In this document: one piece after another, positions 7,712-16,839 of the stretch
How the letters are laid out: each line of letters starts with the position of its first letter
Position numbering within the stretch: the first letter of the stretch is position 1
Source: Chitinophaga parva
GTDB lineage: Bacteria > Bacteroidota > Bacteroidia > Chitinophagales > Chitinophagaceae
Length of the DNA: 64,000 nt
Assembly (NCBI RefSeq): GCF_003071345.1
Contig: NZ_QCYK01000002.1
Location: forward strand, 992,001-1,056,000
Reading direction: 5' to 3'
Program-made: the position numbers and the translations under genes
Notes under the pieces: generated by a model
Database searches by the model: none
The model's input: the letters and a program-made list of their open reading frames with translations, nothing else
Told to the model about the DNA's origin: nothing

Positions 7712-9397
7712 TTACTCTTTCGGTGCATTCTTATCGCGCGCCGCTTTAAATTCAGAACCAGCCTTCCATTTCGGCCAGCTGTTTTCATTTGCCAGGCGGA
7801 AGCCGATGCTGAACAACAATTGCGTGTCTTCGATCATACCGTCAAAGTTCCAGCTGCTATCCAGTTCATCAAAAGGAGAGTGGTAACGGGTGGCATCAAA
7901 TTCTTCCTTCATTTTTACGCCATAACCTGCGCCATGATCTACAGAAGTGGGGCCGCCTTCAAAATACAATGCGGGAATGCCTGCTTTTGCAAAATTGAAG
8001 TGGTCAGAGCGGAAGAAGGAGCCGGTGAAGGGCTTGGGATCCGGCACCACGGTGCGGCCCTGCCTGGCGGCAGCGTCTTTTGCGTAATCGTCCATATCGC
8101 TTTGGCCATAGCCGATCATCACTACATCCTTGGTGCGGCCATAGTTATTCATCTCATCCACGTTCAGGTCTGCCACGGTTTTATTTATTGGGAAGAGGGG
8201 ATGGGTAGCGTAGTATTCAGAACCCAGTAGGCCCTGTTCTTCGCCTGTTACTGCCAGGAACACCACGGAGCGCTCCGGCTTGTGCTGGGCTGTGGTGAAA
8301 GCTTTGGCCAGTACCACCAGCGCGGCGGTACCGCTGCCGTTGTCCAGGGCGCCATTGTAGATGGAGTCTTTTACGCCCGGTTTCAGCGGGCTTTCACGTG
8401 GCTCACCAATGCCGAAGTGGTCCCAGTGCGCAGAGTAGATCACGGCTTCATCCGCCTTGGAAGTACCCGGCAACACGGCTACTACGTTATGCGAAGTTGA
8501 TTTTTTCAGGGAGTTGTGCAGCACAAAGCTGGTGGTCAGGTGCAGGTCCACCGGCTTAAAGCCCGGATGGTGGGCCTTTTCCATGAGGCTATCGCCCACA
8601 CCGGCCAGTTGGAAGATCTTCTTCGCAGCATCGATGGTCACCCAACCTTCCAGCTTAGCGCGGGAAGCGTAGTTATCTTCCGCCTGCAGTTCCAGGCGTG
8701 CACCGCTCCAGCCGCCGCGTACTACATCCCAGGGATAGCTGGCGGGCGCGGTCTCGTGCACGATGATCACGCCTGTAGCGCCCTGGCGGGCCGCTTCCTC
8801 GTATTTATATGTCCAGCGGCCGTAATAGGTCATGGTGTGGCCTTTGAACAGCGTGCTGTCTGTAAAGCCAGGATCATTCACCAGCACCATTACGGTCTTG
8901 CCTTTCACGTCCAGCCCTTCGTAATCATTCCATTTATATTCCGGCGCCACAATGCCAAAACCAGCAAACACGATCCCGGAATTATCCGCACTAACGGTAG
9001 TGTCTATACGCCGGGTGGTAGCCACATAGTCATCCAGGTATTTGAGGGATACGCTGCCTTTTGCGCCTTTGATCACCAGGGGGCCGTCCGGTTTGGTGTT
9101 CACTTCCACCATGGGTACCTCCTGGAAATAGCTGTTGCCATTGCCCGGCTTCAGGCCCAGGGCTTTAAACTGGTCTTCCAGGTAATGGATGGTCAGGTCT
9201 TCGCCCGGGGTAAAAGGTTTGCGGCCCTGGAAAGAATCGGAGGCCAGTACGGAGAGCTGCTTTACAAAAGCATCTTTGTTGATCTCCCTTACTGCCGCGC
9301 TATCCGGCGTACTGGCGTCTCCGCCCGCACCGCCCTGGTTGCAGCTGCAAGCCGCCAGGACCCCGCCGATCAGGAGGGAGTTGATGAGTTGTTTCAT
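7712..9397 (-). CDS. M28 family metallopeptidase, lipoprotein
   Basis: 561 residues. A lipobox (GGVLAACS) near residue 16 predicts a lipid-anchored periplasmic or surface protein. The catalytic part has the two-zinc M28 ligand set: His-Asp in YSAHWDHFG, Asp in GALDNGSGTAAL, the Glu-Glu pair in TGEEQGLLG, Asp in NVDEMNN and His in RSDHFNFAKAG. The stretch before it (about 130-290) matches a PA domain insertion, as in the M28 aminopeptidases widespread in Bacteroidota. It probably trims N-terminal residues from peptides outside the inner membrane. The gene is monocistronic and its upstream region is a GTAC repeat array. Confidence 0.93.
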   Translation of the reverse strand: MKQLINSLLIGGVLAACSCNQGGAGGDASTPDSAAVREINKDAFVKQLSVLASDSFQGRKPFTPGEDLTIHYLEDQFKALGLKPGNGNSYFQEVPMVEVNTKPDGPLVIKGAKGSVSLKYLDDYVATTRRIDTTVSADNSGIVFAGFGIVAPEYKWNDYEGLDVKGKTVMVLVNDPGFTDSTLFKGHTMTYYGRWTYKYEEAARQGATGVIIVHETAPASYPWDVVRGGWSGARLELQAEDNYASRAKLEGWVTIDAAKKIFQLAGVGDSLMEKAHHPGFKPVDLHLTTSFVLHNSLKKSTSHNVVAVLPGTSKADEAVIYSAHWDHFGIGEPRESPLKPGVKDSIYNGALDNGSGTAALVVLAKAFTTAQHKPERSVVFLAVTGEEQGLLGSEYYATHPLFPINKTVADLNVDEMNNYGRTKDVVMIGYGQSDMDDYAKDAAARQGRTVVPDPKPFTGSFFRSDHFNFAKAGIPALYFEGGPTSVDHGAGYGVKMKEEFDATRYHSPFDELDSSWNFDGMIEDTQLLFSIGFRLANENSWPKWKAGSEFKAARDKNAPKE

Positions 9398-9414
9398 GAG
9401 GTGAGTTTAATTGA

Positions 9415-9580
9415 TTGTACAACGTACAGCGTACAGCGTACAACGTACGATTGCATTATTGGGTGATTTTGTTGTGAGACTACAATTTAGTGCTTTTTGA
9501 AATCATTGCACATAGCCGGTTGCGGGCCGGGGACATTGTACGTTGTACGCTGTACGCTGTACGTTGTACGCTGTACGTTC
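9415..9580. repeat. Inverted pair of GTAC heptamer arrays, locus 2
   Basis: The left arm has GTAC at 9417, 9424, 9431, 9438 and 9445. The right arm has GTAC at 9538, 9545, 9552, 9559, 9566 and 9573. Each arm keeps an exact 7-base period with units GTACAAC/GTACAGC on the left and their complements on the right. The arms share about 30 bases as an inverted repeat and enclose about 90 bases of unique sequence. They fill the gap between the M28 peptidase start and the regulator stop codon. Confidence 0.75.
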
Positions 9581-9581
9581 T

Positions 9582-11009
9582 TCAATACATATTCCTGATC
9601 AACTTCCCCAGCGTCCTGAACGCGTCATCTACCTGCTTGCTCCAGGGCGTGCCGTAACTGATGCGCAGGCAGTTATGATAGCGGTCCTGCAGGGTAAAGA
9701 TGCGCCCGGGTGCAATGCTGATCTTTTTGCGCATGGCCTGCTGGAAAAGTTCATAGGTATTTATGCGTTTATCCAGTTCTATCCAGAGCACAAATCCGCC
9801 CTGGGGGCGGGTTACACAGGTGTCTTCCGGGAAGTAATCGGCAATGGCCTGCTGGTAGCGCAGGCACTGGGTGTGCAGCATTTTGCGCATGGTGCGCAGG
9901 TGGTGCTCGTAGCGCCCGTTTTCCAGGAAAAGGCCTACCGCCGCATGCGTGAGGGACGTGCAGGCAATGGTCTGGAACTGCTTCAGGCGCAGCACTTTTT
10001 CCTTGTACTTACCCGGGATGCACCACCCCGCGCGGTATCCCGGGGCCAGTGATTTGGAAATAGAATTGCAGAGCAGCACGTTGCCCGTTTTGTCAAATGT
10101 TTTGCAGAGCAGGGGGCGTTCCTTGCCAAAGTACATGTCGCCATAGATATCATCTTCAATGAGGGGGATATCAAATTTTTCGAGGATATCCACCAGTTGC
10201 TTTTTATTCCGGTCCGGCATGCAGGAGCCCAGGGGATTGTTGAAGTTGGTCACAAACAGGCAGGCCTTTATTTTAAAGCGGGGAATGGCTTTTTCCAGGT
10301 AATCCAGGTCCACGCCGGTCACCGGGCTGGTAGGCACTTCCAGTACTTTGAGGCCCATGTGGTGTGCCAGTTGCAGGGCGCCGCAGTAAGCGGGGCTTTC
10401 CAGGGCAATGGTATCGCCTGGCTGGGTAGTGGCGCCCAGGCATAGTTTCAGGGCATCCATGCAGCCATGGGTGGTCACCACATCATCTTCACTCAGTGCA
10501 CCGCCCCAGTGGATGCTCATGCGCGCTATCTGCCTGCGGAACAGTTCATTGCCCTGCACACTATCATAGTGCACGCCGTGGCCGGATGTGGTGCGTAGTG
10601 CCTGCGTGAGGGCTTTGCTCAACCTTGCATCCGGCAGCAAACCTTCCGCGGGGGCGGCAATGGAAAAGCGGAGCACATCGCTGGCCTTCATGTCGCCAAA
10701 TATTTCAAACATCATATCGCCCACGCTTACATCCGATGCTTTCTTTACCGGGGTGCAGGCCTGGGGCATCTGGGGCAGGCGCCGGCTGTTGAACTGCACG
10801 TAGTAGCCGGATTTGGGGCGGGGCGCTATCAGTCCTTTGGATTCCAGGTGGTAATAGGCCTGGAAAGCAGTGCTCATACTGATACCCTGCTCCTTGCTCA
10901 GCACGCGCACGGAGGGCAGTTTGTCCCCGATCTTGAGCACTTCTTTTTCAATGAGCTGCTCCAGTTTATCTGCTACCTGCAGGTATAAATGTTCGGCGGT
11001 CTTTAGCAT
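9582..11009 (-). CDS. MocR/PdxR-like transcriptional regulator (GntR HTH fused to aminotransferase fold)
   Basis: 475 residues. Residues about 5-75 form a GntR winged helix (LPSVRVLSKEQGISMSTAFQAYYHLESKGL). The rest is a fold-type I aminotransferase-like domain with the PLP lysine in NSISKSLAPGYRAGW and FNNPLGSCMPD. MocR proteins use PLP as effector or cofactor and often control vitamin B6, GABA or taurine genes. The gene is divergent from the DinB/AlkA pair (11146 onwards), so it may regulate that promoter or another target. The effector is not readable from sequence. Confidence 0.92.
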   Translation of the reverse strand: MLKTAEHLYLQVADKLEQLIEKEVLKIGDKLPSVRVLSKEQGISMSTAFQAYYHLESKGLIAPRPKSGYYVQFNSRRLPQMPQACTPVKKASDVSVGDMMFEIFGDMKASDVLRFSIAAPAEGLLPDARLSKALTQALRTTSGHGVHYDSVQGNELFRRQIARMSIHWGGALSEDDVVTTHGCMDALKLCLGATTQPGDTIALESPAYCGALQLAHHMGLKVLEVPTSPVTGVDLDYLEKAIPRFKIKACLFVTNFNNPLGSCMPDRNKKQLVDILEKFDIPLIEDDIYGDMYFGKERPLLCKTFDKTGNVLLCNSISKSLAPGYRAGWCIPGKYKEKVLRLKQFQTIACTSLTHAAVGLFLENGRYEHHLRTMRKMLHTQCLRYQQAIADYFPEDTCVTRPQGGFVLWIELDKRINTYELFQQAMRKKISIAPGRIFTLQDRYHNCLRISYGTPWSKQVDDAFRTLGKLIRNMY

Positions 11010-11145
11010 AACGGTGAATTCTGATCTGGTATAAAGCTAAAGAATTTAAAACTGTTTGTTCCGCGATTTTAGACGGAATGCCCATTCAGGTGCTACACCT
11101 TTGCCCCCTGGCAGTTAAACATTGCGGACCATTTTTTGAAGCGTA

Positions 11146-11661
11146 ATGCAGATATTTGAAGTCCGTTTCACCTCAAAGCCATCCGCCATGTTATATCCTG
11201 CTTTGCAAGAGCGCCTCAACACACAGCACCTGGCCCTGGTGCACATTCTACAGGGATTGCCGGAAAGCCGCCTGCTGCAGGAGGTGAGGCCCGGTAAGTG
11301 GAGTATCCACCAGCAGGTATGCCACCTGGCCGCCATCCAACCGGTGTACGGGCAGCGTTTTATTGCCATAGCAGAAAGCACCGGGCCTGTTATATTGCAG
11401 CAGTACGTAGGGGATGTGGACCCCTTTTTCCTGGAGCTTTGCGGGCTGCCCTTGCCTGCTGTGCTTTCCACCTTGTCAGAAGGCCGGCTGCAACTGCAGG
11501 AACTGGCCCAGGGCTTCACCGCATCGGATTTTGGCAAGACCTGCGAGCACCCGCTCTACGGCCACCTGTCCCTTCGTGAGCTGCTGGAATTTTTTGTGCT
11601 CCATGAAGCACATCATTTATTTGAGATCTTTAAAATGGCGCATCTTAAACCGTCCAATTAA
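11146..11661 (+). CDS. DinB family protein
   Basis: 171 residues with the four-helix DinB/YfiT-like fold: the conserved GKWSIHQQVCHLA (residues ~49-61) supplies the first metal-binding His, and VLHEAHHLFEI near the C-terminus gives the other His. The family contains metal-dependent thiol transferases and many uncharacterised members. An internal ATG at 11188 is a possible alternative start and would remove 14 residues. It is followed after 9 bases by an AlkA-like glycosylase, so the pair is likely one transcript. The substrate is unknown. Confidence 0.85.
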   Translation: MQIFEVRFTSKPSAMLYPALQERLNTQHLALVHILQGLPESRLLQEVRPGKWSIHQQVCHLAAIQPVYGQRFIAIAESTGPVILQQYVGDVDPFFLELCGLPLPAVLSTLSEGRLQLQELAQGFTASDFGKTCEHPLYGHLSLRELLEFFVLHEAHHLFEIFKMAHLKPSN

Positions 11662-11670
11662 CCAGCCACC

Positions 11671-12594
11671 ATGCGCATCCCGATCGCCCATCCTTCCCAC
11701 TTCAATTTCCCGGAGATACTTCGCTTCCTCAGCCGCTCAACGCGCGAGTGCCTGCACTACGTGGAAGACGGGCATTTGTTTAAAATGATCGCGGTACAGG
11801 AAGTGCCGTTGCTGATGGATATCCGTTATAAGGAAGGCGCGGCCTACCTGGATGTGGATGTGATAAAGCCGGACCCTGTGCCCATGGAATGGGCCGCACC
11901 CGCGTTGGCGGCAGCCGCAGCGCCGGTACAGGCACTGCTTACCCGCTGGCTGCACCTGGATGCAGACCTGCGCCCATTCTACACTTTTGCTGCAACGGAC
12001 CCTGTACTGGCGCCGCTGGTGCGCGATTATCACGGTTTGCGCCTGGTGGGCGTACCAGACCTGTTTGAGTCTATCACCTGGACGGTGATGGGGCAGCAGA
12101 TCAACCTGGCCTTTGCCTATACCACCCGCAAGCGTTTTATTGAAACACTCGGTTATAGCGTGGAGCATGGAGGCCGCACCCATTACCTGTACCCCAAACC
12201 CGCCGTGGTAGCGGCCGCCCAACCGGAGCTGCTCCGGGAAATGCAGTTCTCCCGCGGTAAGATCACCTACATGCAAAACCTTGCACAACAGATTGTGCAA
12301 GGCCAATTCTCCGCTGCGCTGGTAGATGACGCCCCTGATTTTGAAACCGCCAAAGCTGCGCTGGTGGCCCTCAAAGGCATAGGTAACTGGTCGGCCAATT
12401 ACGTGTTGATGAAGTACGCCCGCTATCCGCAATCCCTCCCGCTGGAAGATGCAGGCCTGCACCAGGCCCTGCGCCGCTATCACCACCTTCCCGGCAAACC
12501 CGCGCTGGACGAGGTAAAGCGCCTTACCGCCCATTGGGGGCCGCATGCTGCTTACGCCACCTTTTACTGCTGGCATTCCCTCTTTGAAGTATAA
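11671..12594 (+). CDS. AlkA-like DNA-3-methyladenine glycosylase II
   Basis: 307 residues. The N-terminal AlkA-N-like sheet domain (about 1-115) is followed by a helix-hairpin-helix GPD glycosylase domain. The hairpin is LKGIGNWSANYVLM and the following LPLEDAGLHQAL carries the catalytic Asp of the family. These enzymes remove alkylated purines and start base excision repair. There is no iron-sulphur cluster motif, as expected for AlkA. It lies in an operon with a DinB protein. Confidence 0.9.
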   Translation: MRIPIAHPSHFNFPEILRFLSRSTRECLHYVEDGHLFKMIAVQEVPLLMDIRYKEGAAYLDVDVIKPDPVPMEWAAPALAAAAAPVQALLTRWLHLDADLRPFYTFAATDPVLAPLVRDYHGLRLVGVPDLFESITWTVMGQQINLAFAYTTRKRFIETLGYSVEHGGRTHYLYPKPAVVAAAQPELLREMQFSRGKITYMQNLAQQIVQGQFSAALVDDAPDFETAKAALVALKGIGNWSANYVLMKYARYPQSLPLEDAGLHQALRRYHHLPGKPALDEVKRLTAHWGPHAAYATFYCWHSLFEV

Positions 12595-12730
12595 CAGATC
12601 CCTGTTGTAACATGAATCTGATCTGGTCAAAATAAAAATATCTGCATCTGTTTTGAACCGGTAAATTGTTTCACTTTTGTATCGTCAATCAAACATTCAC
12701 ACCACCGATGCAACGCAACTCATACAAACA

Positions 12731-13171
12731 ATGCCTGTAAGTACCACTGCATATGTAATCCGCGAACTGGCCACCCTGGCCGATATGGAGGCGAACCACG
12801 CCCTCCTGCAGCACCTCAATCCCTCGCTGCAGGCGGTGGCTTACCGCACCATGCTGGAAGACATGATCCCCAATGGATACAAACAGGTGGCGGTGTATGA
12901 CGGAGATGAAGTGATTGGCCTCTCCGGCTATTGGATCATTACCAAGCTCTATTGCGGCAAGTACATCGAGATGGACAACGTGGTAGTAAACCCGGCCTGG
13001 CGCTCCAAGGGCATTGGCCGCCTGCTCTGCAACTGGATAAAGGAAAAGGCGAAGATGTCGGGCTGCAAGTCCATCCATCTGGACGTGTACGCCCACAATA
13101 AACACGCGCACCGATTCTATTTCCGGGAAGGATTTATGATAGAGGGCTTCCACATGATACAATACCTGTAG
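12731..13171 (+). CDS. GNAT family N-acetyltransferase
   Basis: 146 residues from the ATG at 12731; an in-frame TTG at 12677 would add a polar tail with no family similarity, so I use the ATG. The acetyl-CoA site is the V-x-P-x-x-R-S-K-G-I-G-R-L-L run near residue 93, and the closing strand-helix HKHAHRFYFREGFMIEG is typical of GNAT motif B. It acetylates an unknown amine. It stands alone between the AlkA gene and the DMT exporter gene. Confidence 0.88.
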   Translation: MPVSTTAYVIRELATLADMEANHALLQHLNPSLQAVAYRTMLEDMIPNGYKQVAVYDGDEVIGLSGYWIITKLYCGKYIEMDNVVVNPAWRSKGIGRLLCNWIKEKAKMSGCKSIHLDVYAHNKHAHRFYFREGFMIEGFHMIQYL

Positions 13172-13248
13172 ACGTTGATTGAACGCAGTAAGCAATCAGA
13201 TCGTCTGCAGCAAACAAAAGACGATCTGTTACTTAACGCTGACTTTTA

Positions 13249-14172
13249 ATGCTACCGCGTATGCAACGCACCACTAAAACACCCGCCTACATCGCACTCT
13301 CACTGGTAAGTATATTCTGGGGTACCACTTTCCTGGCTTCTCACATTGGCGTAAAACACTTACATGGCATCATGCTGTCCGGCGTGCGCATGGCCGCAGC
13401 CGGCGCGCTGCTCACCGGCTTCTTCTTGCTGCGCGGGGAGAAGATCCCCGGGAAACCCGTGCTGGGGCGGCTTTTCATCATAGGCCTCATCATGCTCTTT
13501 GGCAGCAATGGCCTGCTCACGTGGTCCATGGCCTACATTCCCAGTGGCCTGGGCGCCATCATTGCCGCCACGGTGCCCATCTGGGTCACCATCTTCAGCT
13601 TCTTCCTGGTAAAGCGCGTAAAACTGGCGCCCATGCTCATTGCCGGTATGGTACTGGGCTTCCTGGGCGTGGCCGGTATCTTTTACAACTACATCAATGA
13701 CCTGCTCAATCCACAGTTCCGCTTCGGTATCTTATTATGCTGCGCGTCCTGTATGTTCTGGGCACTGGGCTCCGTGCTCACGGCGCGCTGGGCCATAAAG
13801 ATCAATTACCTCTACGGGGCCGGCTGGCAAATGCTGCTCAGTGGGGTAGTGATGGTACTCACCTGCCTGTGCACCGGCATTTACCGCCCGCACGACGGGC
13901 TGACCATCGATCTGTGGGAAAGCTTGCTGTACCTCATTTTCATAGGTTCCGTACTCACGTATTCCGCCTATGTATTTGCACTCAATAACCTGCCACCATC
14001 CCTGGCATCTGTATACGCGTATATCAATCCCATCGTAGCCGTGATCCTGGGCTGGATGATCCTTGATGAATCATTCACCTGGCTCATGGGCCTGTGCGGC
14101 GCAGTAACGATCGGAGGGGTGTTCCTGGTGAACCGCTCTTTCGCCAAACAGAAAAGTTACGAGCAGGCATGA
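13249..14172 (+). CDS. EamA/DMT family transporter
   Basis: 307 residues with ten predicted membrane segments and two EamA repeats; the first repeat begins SIFWGTTFLASHIG and the second SCMFWALGSVL. DMT exporters move amino acids, nucleosides or drugs across the inner membrane using proton exchange. A second ATG at 13261 could be the true start and removes four residues. The substrate cannot be inferred from neighbours. Confidence 0.92.
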   Translation: MLPRMQRTTKTPAYIALSLVSIFWGTTFLASHIGVKHLHGIMLSGVRMAAAGALLTGFFLLRGEKIPGKPVLGRLFIIGLIMLFGSNGLLTWSMAYIPSGLGAIIAATVPIWVTIFSFFLVKRVKLAPMLIAGMVLGFLGVAGIFYNYINDLLNPQFRFGILLCCASCMFWALGSVLTARWAIKINYLYGAGWQMLLSGVVMVLTCLCTGIYRPHDGLTIDLWESLLYLIFIGSVLTYSAYVFALNNLPPSLASVYAYINPIVAVILGWMILDESFTWLMGLCGAVTIGGVFLVNRSFAKQKSYEQA

Positions 14173-14233
14173 TTGGACTACTTAAATGAAAACATTTGGA
14201 CTACTAAACTAGTCCAGTAACCCGATAAATTTG
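14173..14233 (+). promoter_or_regulatory. Operator-like inverted repeat and promoter of the second DinB gene
   Basis: A perfect 7-bp inverted repeat (TGGACTA at 14197-14203 and TAGTCCA at 14210-14216) with a six-base spacer. A third half-site, TTGGACTACT, lies at 14173-14182 in direct orientation. Downstream, TAAATTTG (14226-14233) matches the Bacteroidota -7 consensus TAnnTTTG exactly. The repeat sits where a repressor would block the polymerase. No matching regulator gene is adjacent. Confidence 0.5.
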
Positions 14234-14241
14234 TACCAGCA

Positions 14242-14712
14242 ATGACACCTGTTTTATCCGCTACCACCGCCGCCCTGCGGCAAGCCACCGGCACTGCCAC
14301 GCCCCGCTTACTGGCCCTTAACCCGGAGCAGCGCTTAAAGTGCCCTGCGCCCGGCAAGTGGAGTAAGCAGGAGATCGTAGGCCACCTGGTAGATTCCGCG
14401 GTGAACAACATTGCCCGCTTTGTACGCCTGCAACAGCCGGAGGATTGCATCACCGGCCCTGTGTACCAGCAGGATCACTGGGTGAAGGCGCAGGCCTACC
14501 AGGAAGCAGACTGGCAACAGCTGGTGCAGTTATGGAATTTGATCAACCTGCATATAGCGCACCTCCTGGACCAGGTGCCGGCAACGGCCCTGGAAAAGGT
14601 GATGCATTTCAATGGCGCCCGCGAAGACGCCACCCTGCATTACCTGGCCACGGATTACCTGGATCACCTGCAGCGCCACCTGCACCAGGTCTTTGACAAC
14701 GACACGATTTAG
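14242..14712 (+). CDS. DinB family protein
   Basis: 156 residues with the DinB/YfiT-like fold: PGKWSKQEIVGHLVDSA with the first His, and a C-terminal YLATDYLDHLQRHLHQV with further metal ligands. It is distinct from the DinB protein at 11.1 kb. Its promoter carries an operator-like inverted repeat, suggesting induction by a stress or a small molecule. The start ATG lies only 8 bases after the -7 element, so the transcript would be nearly leaderless if that promoter is used. The substrate is unknown. Confidence 0.85.
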   Translation: MTPVLSATTAALRQATGTATPRLLALNPEQRLKCPAPGKWSKQEIVGHLVDSAVNNIARFVRLQQPEDCITGPVYQQDHWVKAQAYQEADWQQLVQLWNLINLHIAHLLDQVPATALEKVMHFNGAREDATLHYLATDYLDHLQRHLHQVFDNDTI

Positions 14713-14806
14713 ATTAAGATAGACCAGATGCTCAGGCTGTATCAACAGTAACGGGCATCTGGTTACTTTAAAATGACATCTAACCAGCAACCCAGTAATC
14801 GCTTTT

Positions 14807-15247
14807 ATGAACATAGTCACCGCCACTCCCGCGCACCTCGACATAGCTGCCGGTTTATTCAACGCCTACCGCACCTGGTACCACCAAACGCCAGACCTGG
14901 AAGGCGCTACCGACTTTATCAAAGCGCGTTTGCAACAAAACGACAGCGTGATCCTGCTGGCAGAAGACAACGGCCGGTTCATTGGCTTCACACAGTTGTA
15001 TCCTGTTTTTTCTTCCGTGCGCATGTGCAAAGCCTGGATGCTCAATGACCTGTTCATAGAAGAAGGTCACCGCGGCAAGGGTGCCGGCAGCCTGCTGCTG
15101 GATGCCGCCCACACCATGGCCCGTAACACCGGCGCCGGCTGGGTGATGCTGCAAACAGATATTGTGAACACGCCCGCCCAGGCCGTATACGAGCACAAAG
15201 GCTACCAGCGTGATGCACATTGCTATTATTATTACCTCGATCTTTAA
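14807..15247 (+). CDS. GNAT family N-acetyltransferase
   Basis: 146 residues. The acetyl-CoA loop EEGHRGKGAGSLLLDAA (near residue 85) is the Q/R-x-x-G-x-G/A of GNAT motif A, and AQAVYEHKGYQRD is motif B. The strand YPVFSSVRMCKAWMLNDLFI is characteristic of single-domain GNATs acting on small molecules. It may be co-transcribed with the DinB gene 94 bases upstream. The target amine is unknown. Confidence 0.9.
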   Translation: MNIVTATPAHLDIAAGLFNAYRTWYHQTPDLEGATDFIKARLQQNDSVILLAEDNGRFIGFTQLYPVFSSVRMCKAWMLNDLFIEEGHRGKGAGSLLLDAAHTMARNTGAGWVMLQTDIVNTPAQAVYEHKGYQRDAHCYYYYLDL

Positions 15248-15356
15248 ATGGCTATCAATTTATCTAAGCCTGCCAGCCGGGAAATAAGCCTCTCTTTCCG
15301 CCAATAGTTGAAGTAATACACACACTATTTCCCGGCGCTTGCTTATTTTTGATACC

Positions 15357-15911
15357 ATGGAAACGCAGCAGAACCCATGGACATTACTGTCTCACAAAAT
15401 TGAATACGAAAACCCCTGGATCCGTGTTACAGAGCACCAGGTGCTGAACCCGGCCGGCAATCCCGGCATTTACGGCGTGGTGCATTTCAAGAACATTGCC
15501 ACTGGTGTGGTAGCGTTGGATCACGACAACCATATTTATTTAGTGGGCCAGTACCGCTTTCCCCTGAACCAATATACCTGGGAACTGCCCGAAGGTGGCT
15601 GCCCCGAAGGCCTGGACCCGCTGGAAGCTGCCAAACGGGAGCTGCTGGAAGAAACCGGCCTGGTAGCCCAAACCTGGACCCCGCTGCTCCGCATGCATTT
15701 ATCCAATTCCGTGAGTGATGAAGACGGCTACCTCTTCCTGGCCCGCGGCCTGAGCCAGCACGAAGCGGAGCCCGAAGAAACAGAAGCCCTGCACATAAAA
15801 AAGGTCCCCTTTGAAGAAGCCTATGCCATGGTAAATGAAGGCATCATCACAGATGCTGTGAGCGTGGCAGGGATTTTAAAAACAAAGCTGTTACTGCTGG
15901 AAGGGAAGTAG
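15357..15911 (+). CDS. NUDIX hydrolase (ADP-ribose pyrophosphatase-like)
   Basis: 184 residues from the ATG at 15357; a TTG at 15339 would add six residues. The Nudix box is complete: G at the start of GLDPLEAAKRELLEETGL, with the RELLEETG core at about residues 97-104. The preceding QYRFPLNQYTWELPEGG is typical of ADP-ribose/ADP-sugar pyrophosphatases. These enzymes clear ADP-ribose and related nucleoside diphosphates in the cytosol. TATTTTTG at 15344-15351 fits the -7 consensus and would make the transcript start near the ATG. Confidence 0.9.
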   Translation: METQQNPWTLLSHKIEYENPWIRVTEHQVLNPAGNPGIYGVVHFKNIATGVVALDHDNHIYLVGQYRFPLNQYTWELPEGGCPEGLDPLEAAKRELLEETGLVAQTWTPLLRMHLSNSVSDEDGYLFLARGLSQHEAEPEETEALHIKKVPFEEAYAMVNEGIITDAVSVAGILKTKLLLLEGK

Positions 15912-15985
15912 GACAGCCGCGGCCTGCTTGCGTACCCAAACCCTCCCCACACCGCAAACCACCTTTTTTTCCGTTCTTTGCACCA

Positions 15986-16828
15986 ATGAACGAAGAAAGA
16001 AAACAGCACGGTGGCGGCAAACGTCCCGGCAAACCAACCGGAAGGCCCGCCGGCGCAAAGCCTGCAGGCTCCCGCTACAGCACACCCAAACCCAAACAAT
16101 CCGCCCTCATCATCGGCCGCCAGCCGATCATTGAGGCCCTCCAGGCCGGCAAGCCCCTGGAACGCATCTTTATGCTCCGTGGCGCCTCCGGCGATACCAT
16201 CCCGCAGATCCGCACCCTCGCGGAGGCCGCGCAGATCCCTATCAACCAGGTACCCGTGGAAAAGCTCAACAGCTTTACCCCGGCCAACCACCAGGGTGTG
16301 ATTGCCCTTACCACCCAGATCAACTACCTGGACCTCCAGGACGTGATCAGCCAGGTGACAGACAGTGGTGAAACCCCGCTCTTCCTCATCCTGGATGGTA
16401 TTACAGACGTGCGTAACATTGGCGCTATTGCCCGCAGCGCCGTATGCTGCGGCGCACAGGCCATCATAATACCAGACCGTGGCATTGCCGCGCTGAACGA
16501 AGAGGCCATGAAATCTTCCGCCGGCGCCCTGGAGAAAATCTCCATCTGCCGGGTGAACAGCCTCCTGAAAGCCATTGACACCCTGCACCTCAACGGCATT
16601 ACCGTGATGGGCAGTGAAATGGAGGCCACGGAAAAACTCTTTGACCTGGACTGGACCGCTCCCACAGCCATCATCATGGGCTCAGAGGACAAAGGCATTT
16701 ACCCGGCCCTGCGCAAGGCTACGGATAAATTATTCTGCATCCCCATGAGCAACCAGTTTGAATCGTTTAATGTGTCTGTGGCAGCCGGCATTATTTTATA
16801 CGAAGCACTGAAACAAAGGATGGCCTAA
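15986..16828 (+). CDS. rlmB: 23S rRNA (guanosine-2'-O)-methyltransferase RlmB, TrmH/SpoU family
   Basis: 280 residues. A basic, low-complexity N-terminal tail (about 1-40) leads into the substrate-binding domain (IIGRQPIIEALQAGKPLERI) and then the SpoU trefoil-knot domain. Knot motifs are intact: motif 1 LDGITDVRNIGAIARSA, motif 2 IMGSEDKGI and motif 3 IPMSNQFESFNVSVAAGI. It methylates the ribose of a conserved guanosine in 23S rRNA (G2251 in E. coli numbering) using SAM. A related tRNA specificity cannot be excluded. It overlaps no gene and leads directly into the HMG-CoA lyase-like gene 11 bases on. Confidence 0.9.
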   Translation: MNEERKQHGGGKRPGKPTGRPAGAKPAGSRYSTPKPKQSALIIGRQPIIEALQAGKPLERIFMLRGASGDTIPQIRTLAEAAQIPINQVPVEKLNSFTPANHQGVIALTTQINYLDLQDVISQVTDSGETPLFLILDGITDVRNIGAIARSAVCCGAQAIIIPDRGIAALNEEAMKSSAGALEKISICRVNSLLKAIDTLHLNGITVMGSEMEATEKLFDLDWTAPTAIIMGSEDKGIYPALRKATDKLFCIPMSNQFESFNVSVAAGIILYEALKQRMA

Positions 16829-16839
16829 AAACAATTGCC

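Noticed and set aside
9415..9580. GTAC arrays as a CRISPR array
   Set aside because: Units are seven bases with no unique spacers and no cas gene is near; the arms are inverted, which CRISPR repeats are not.
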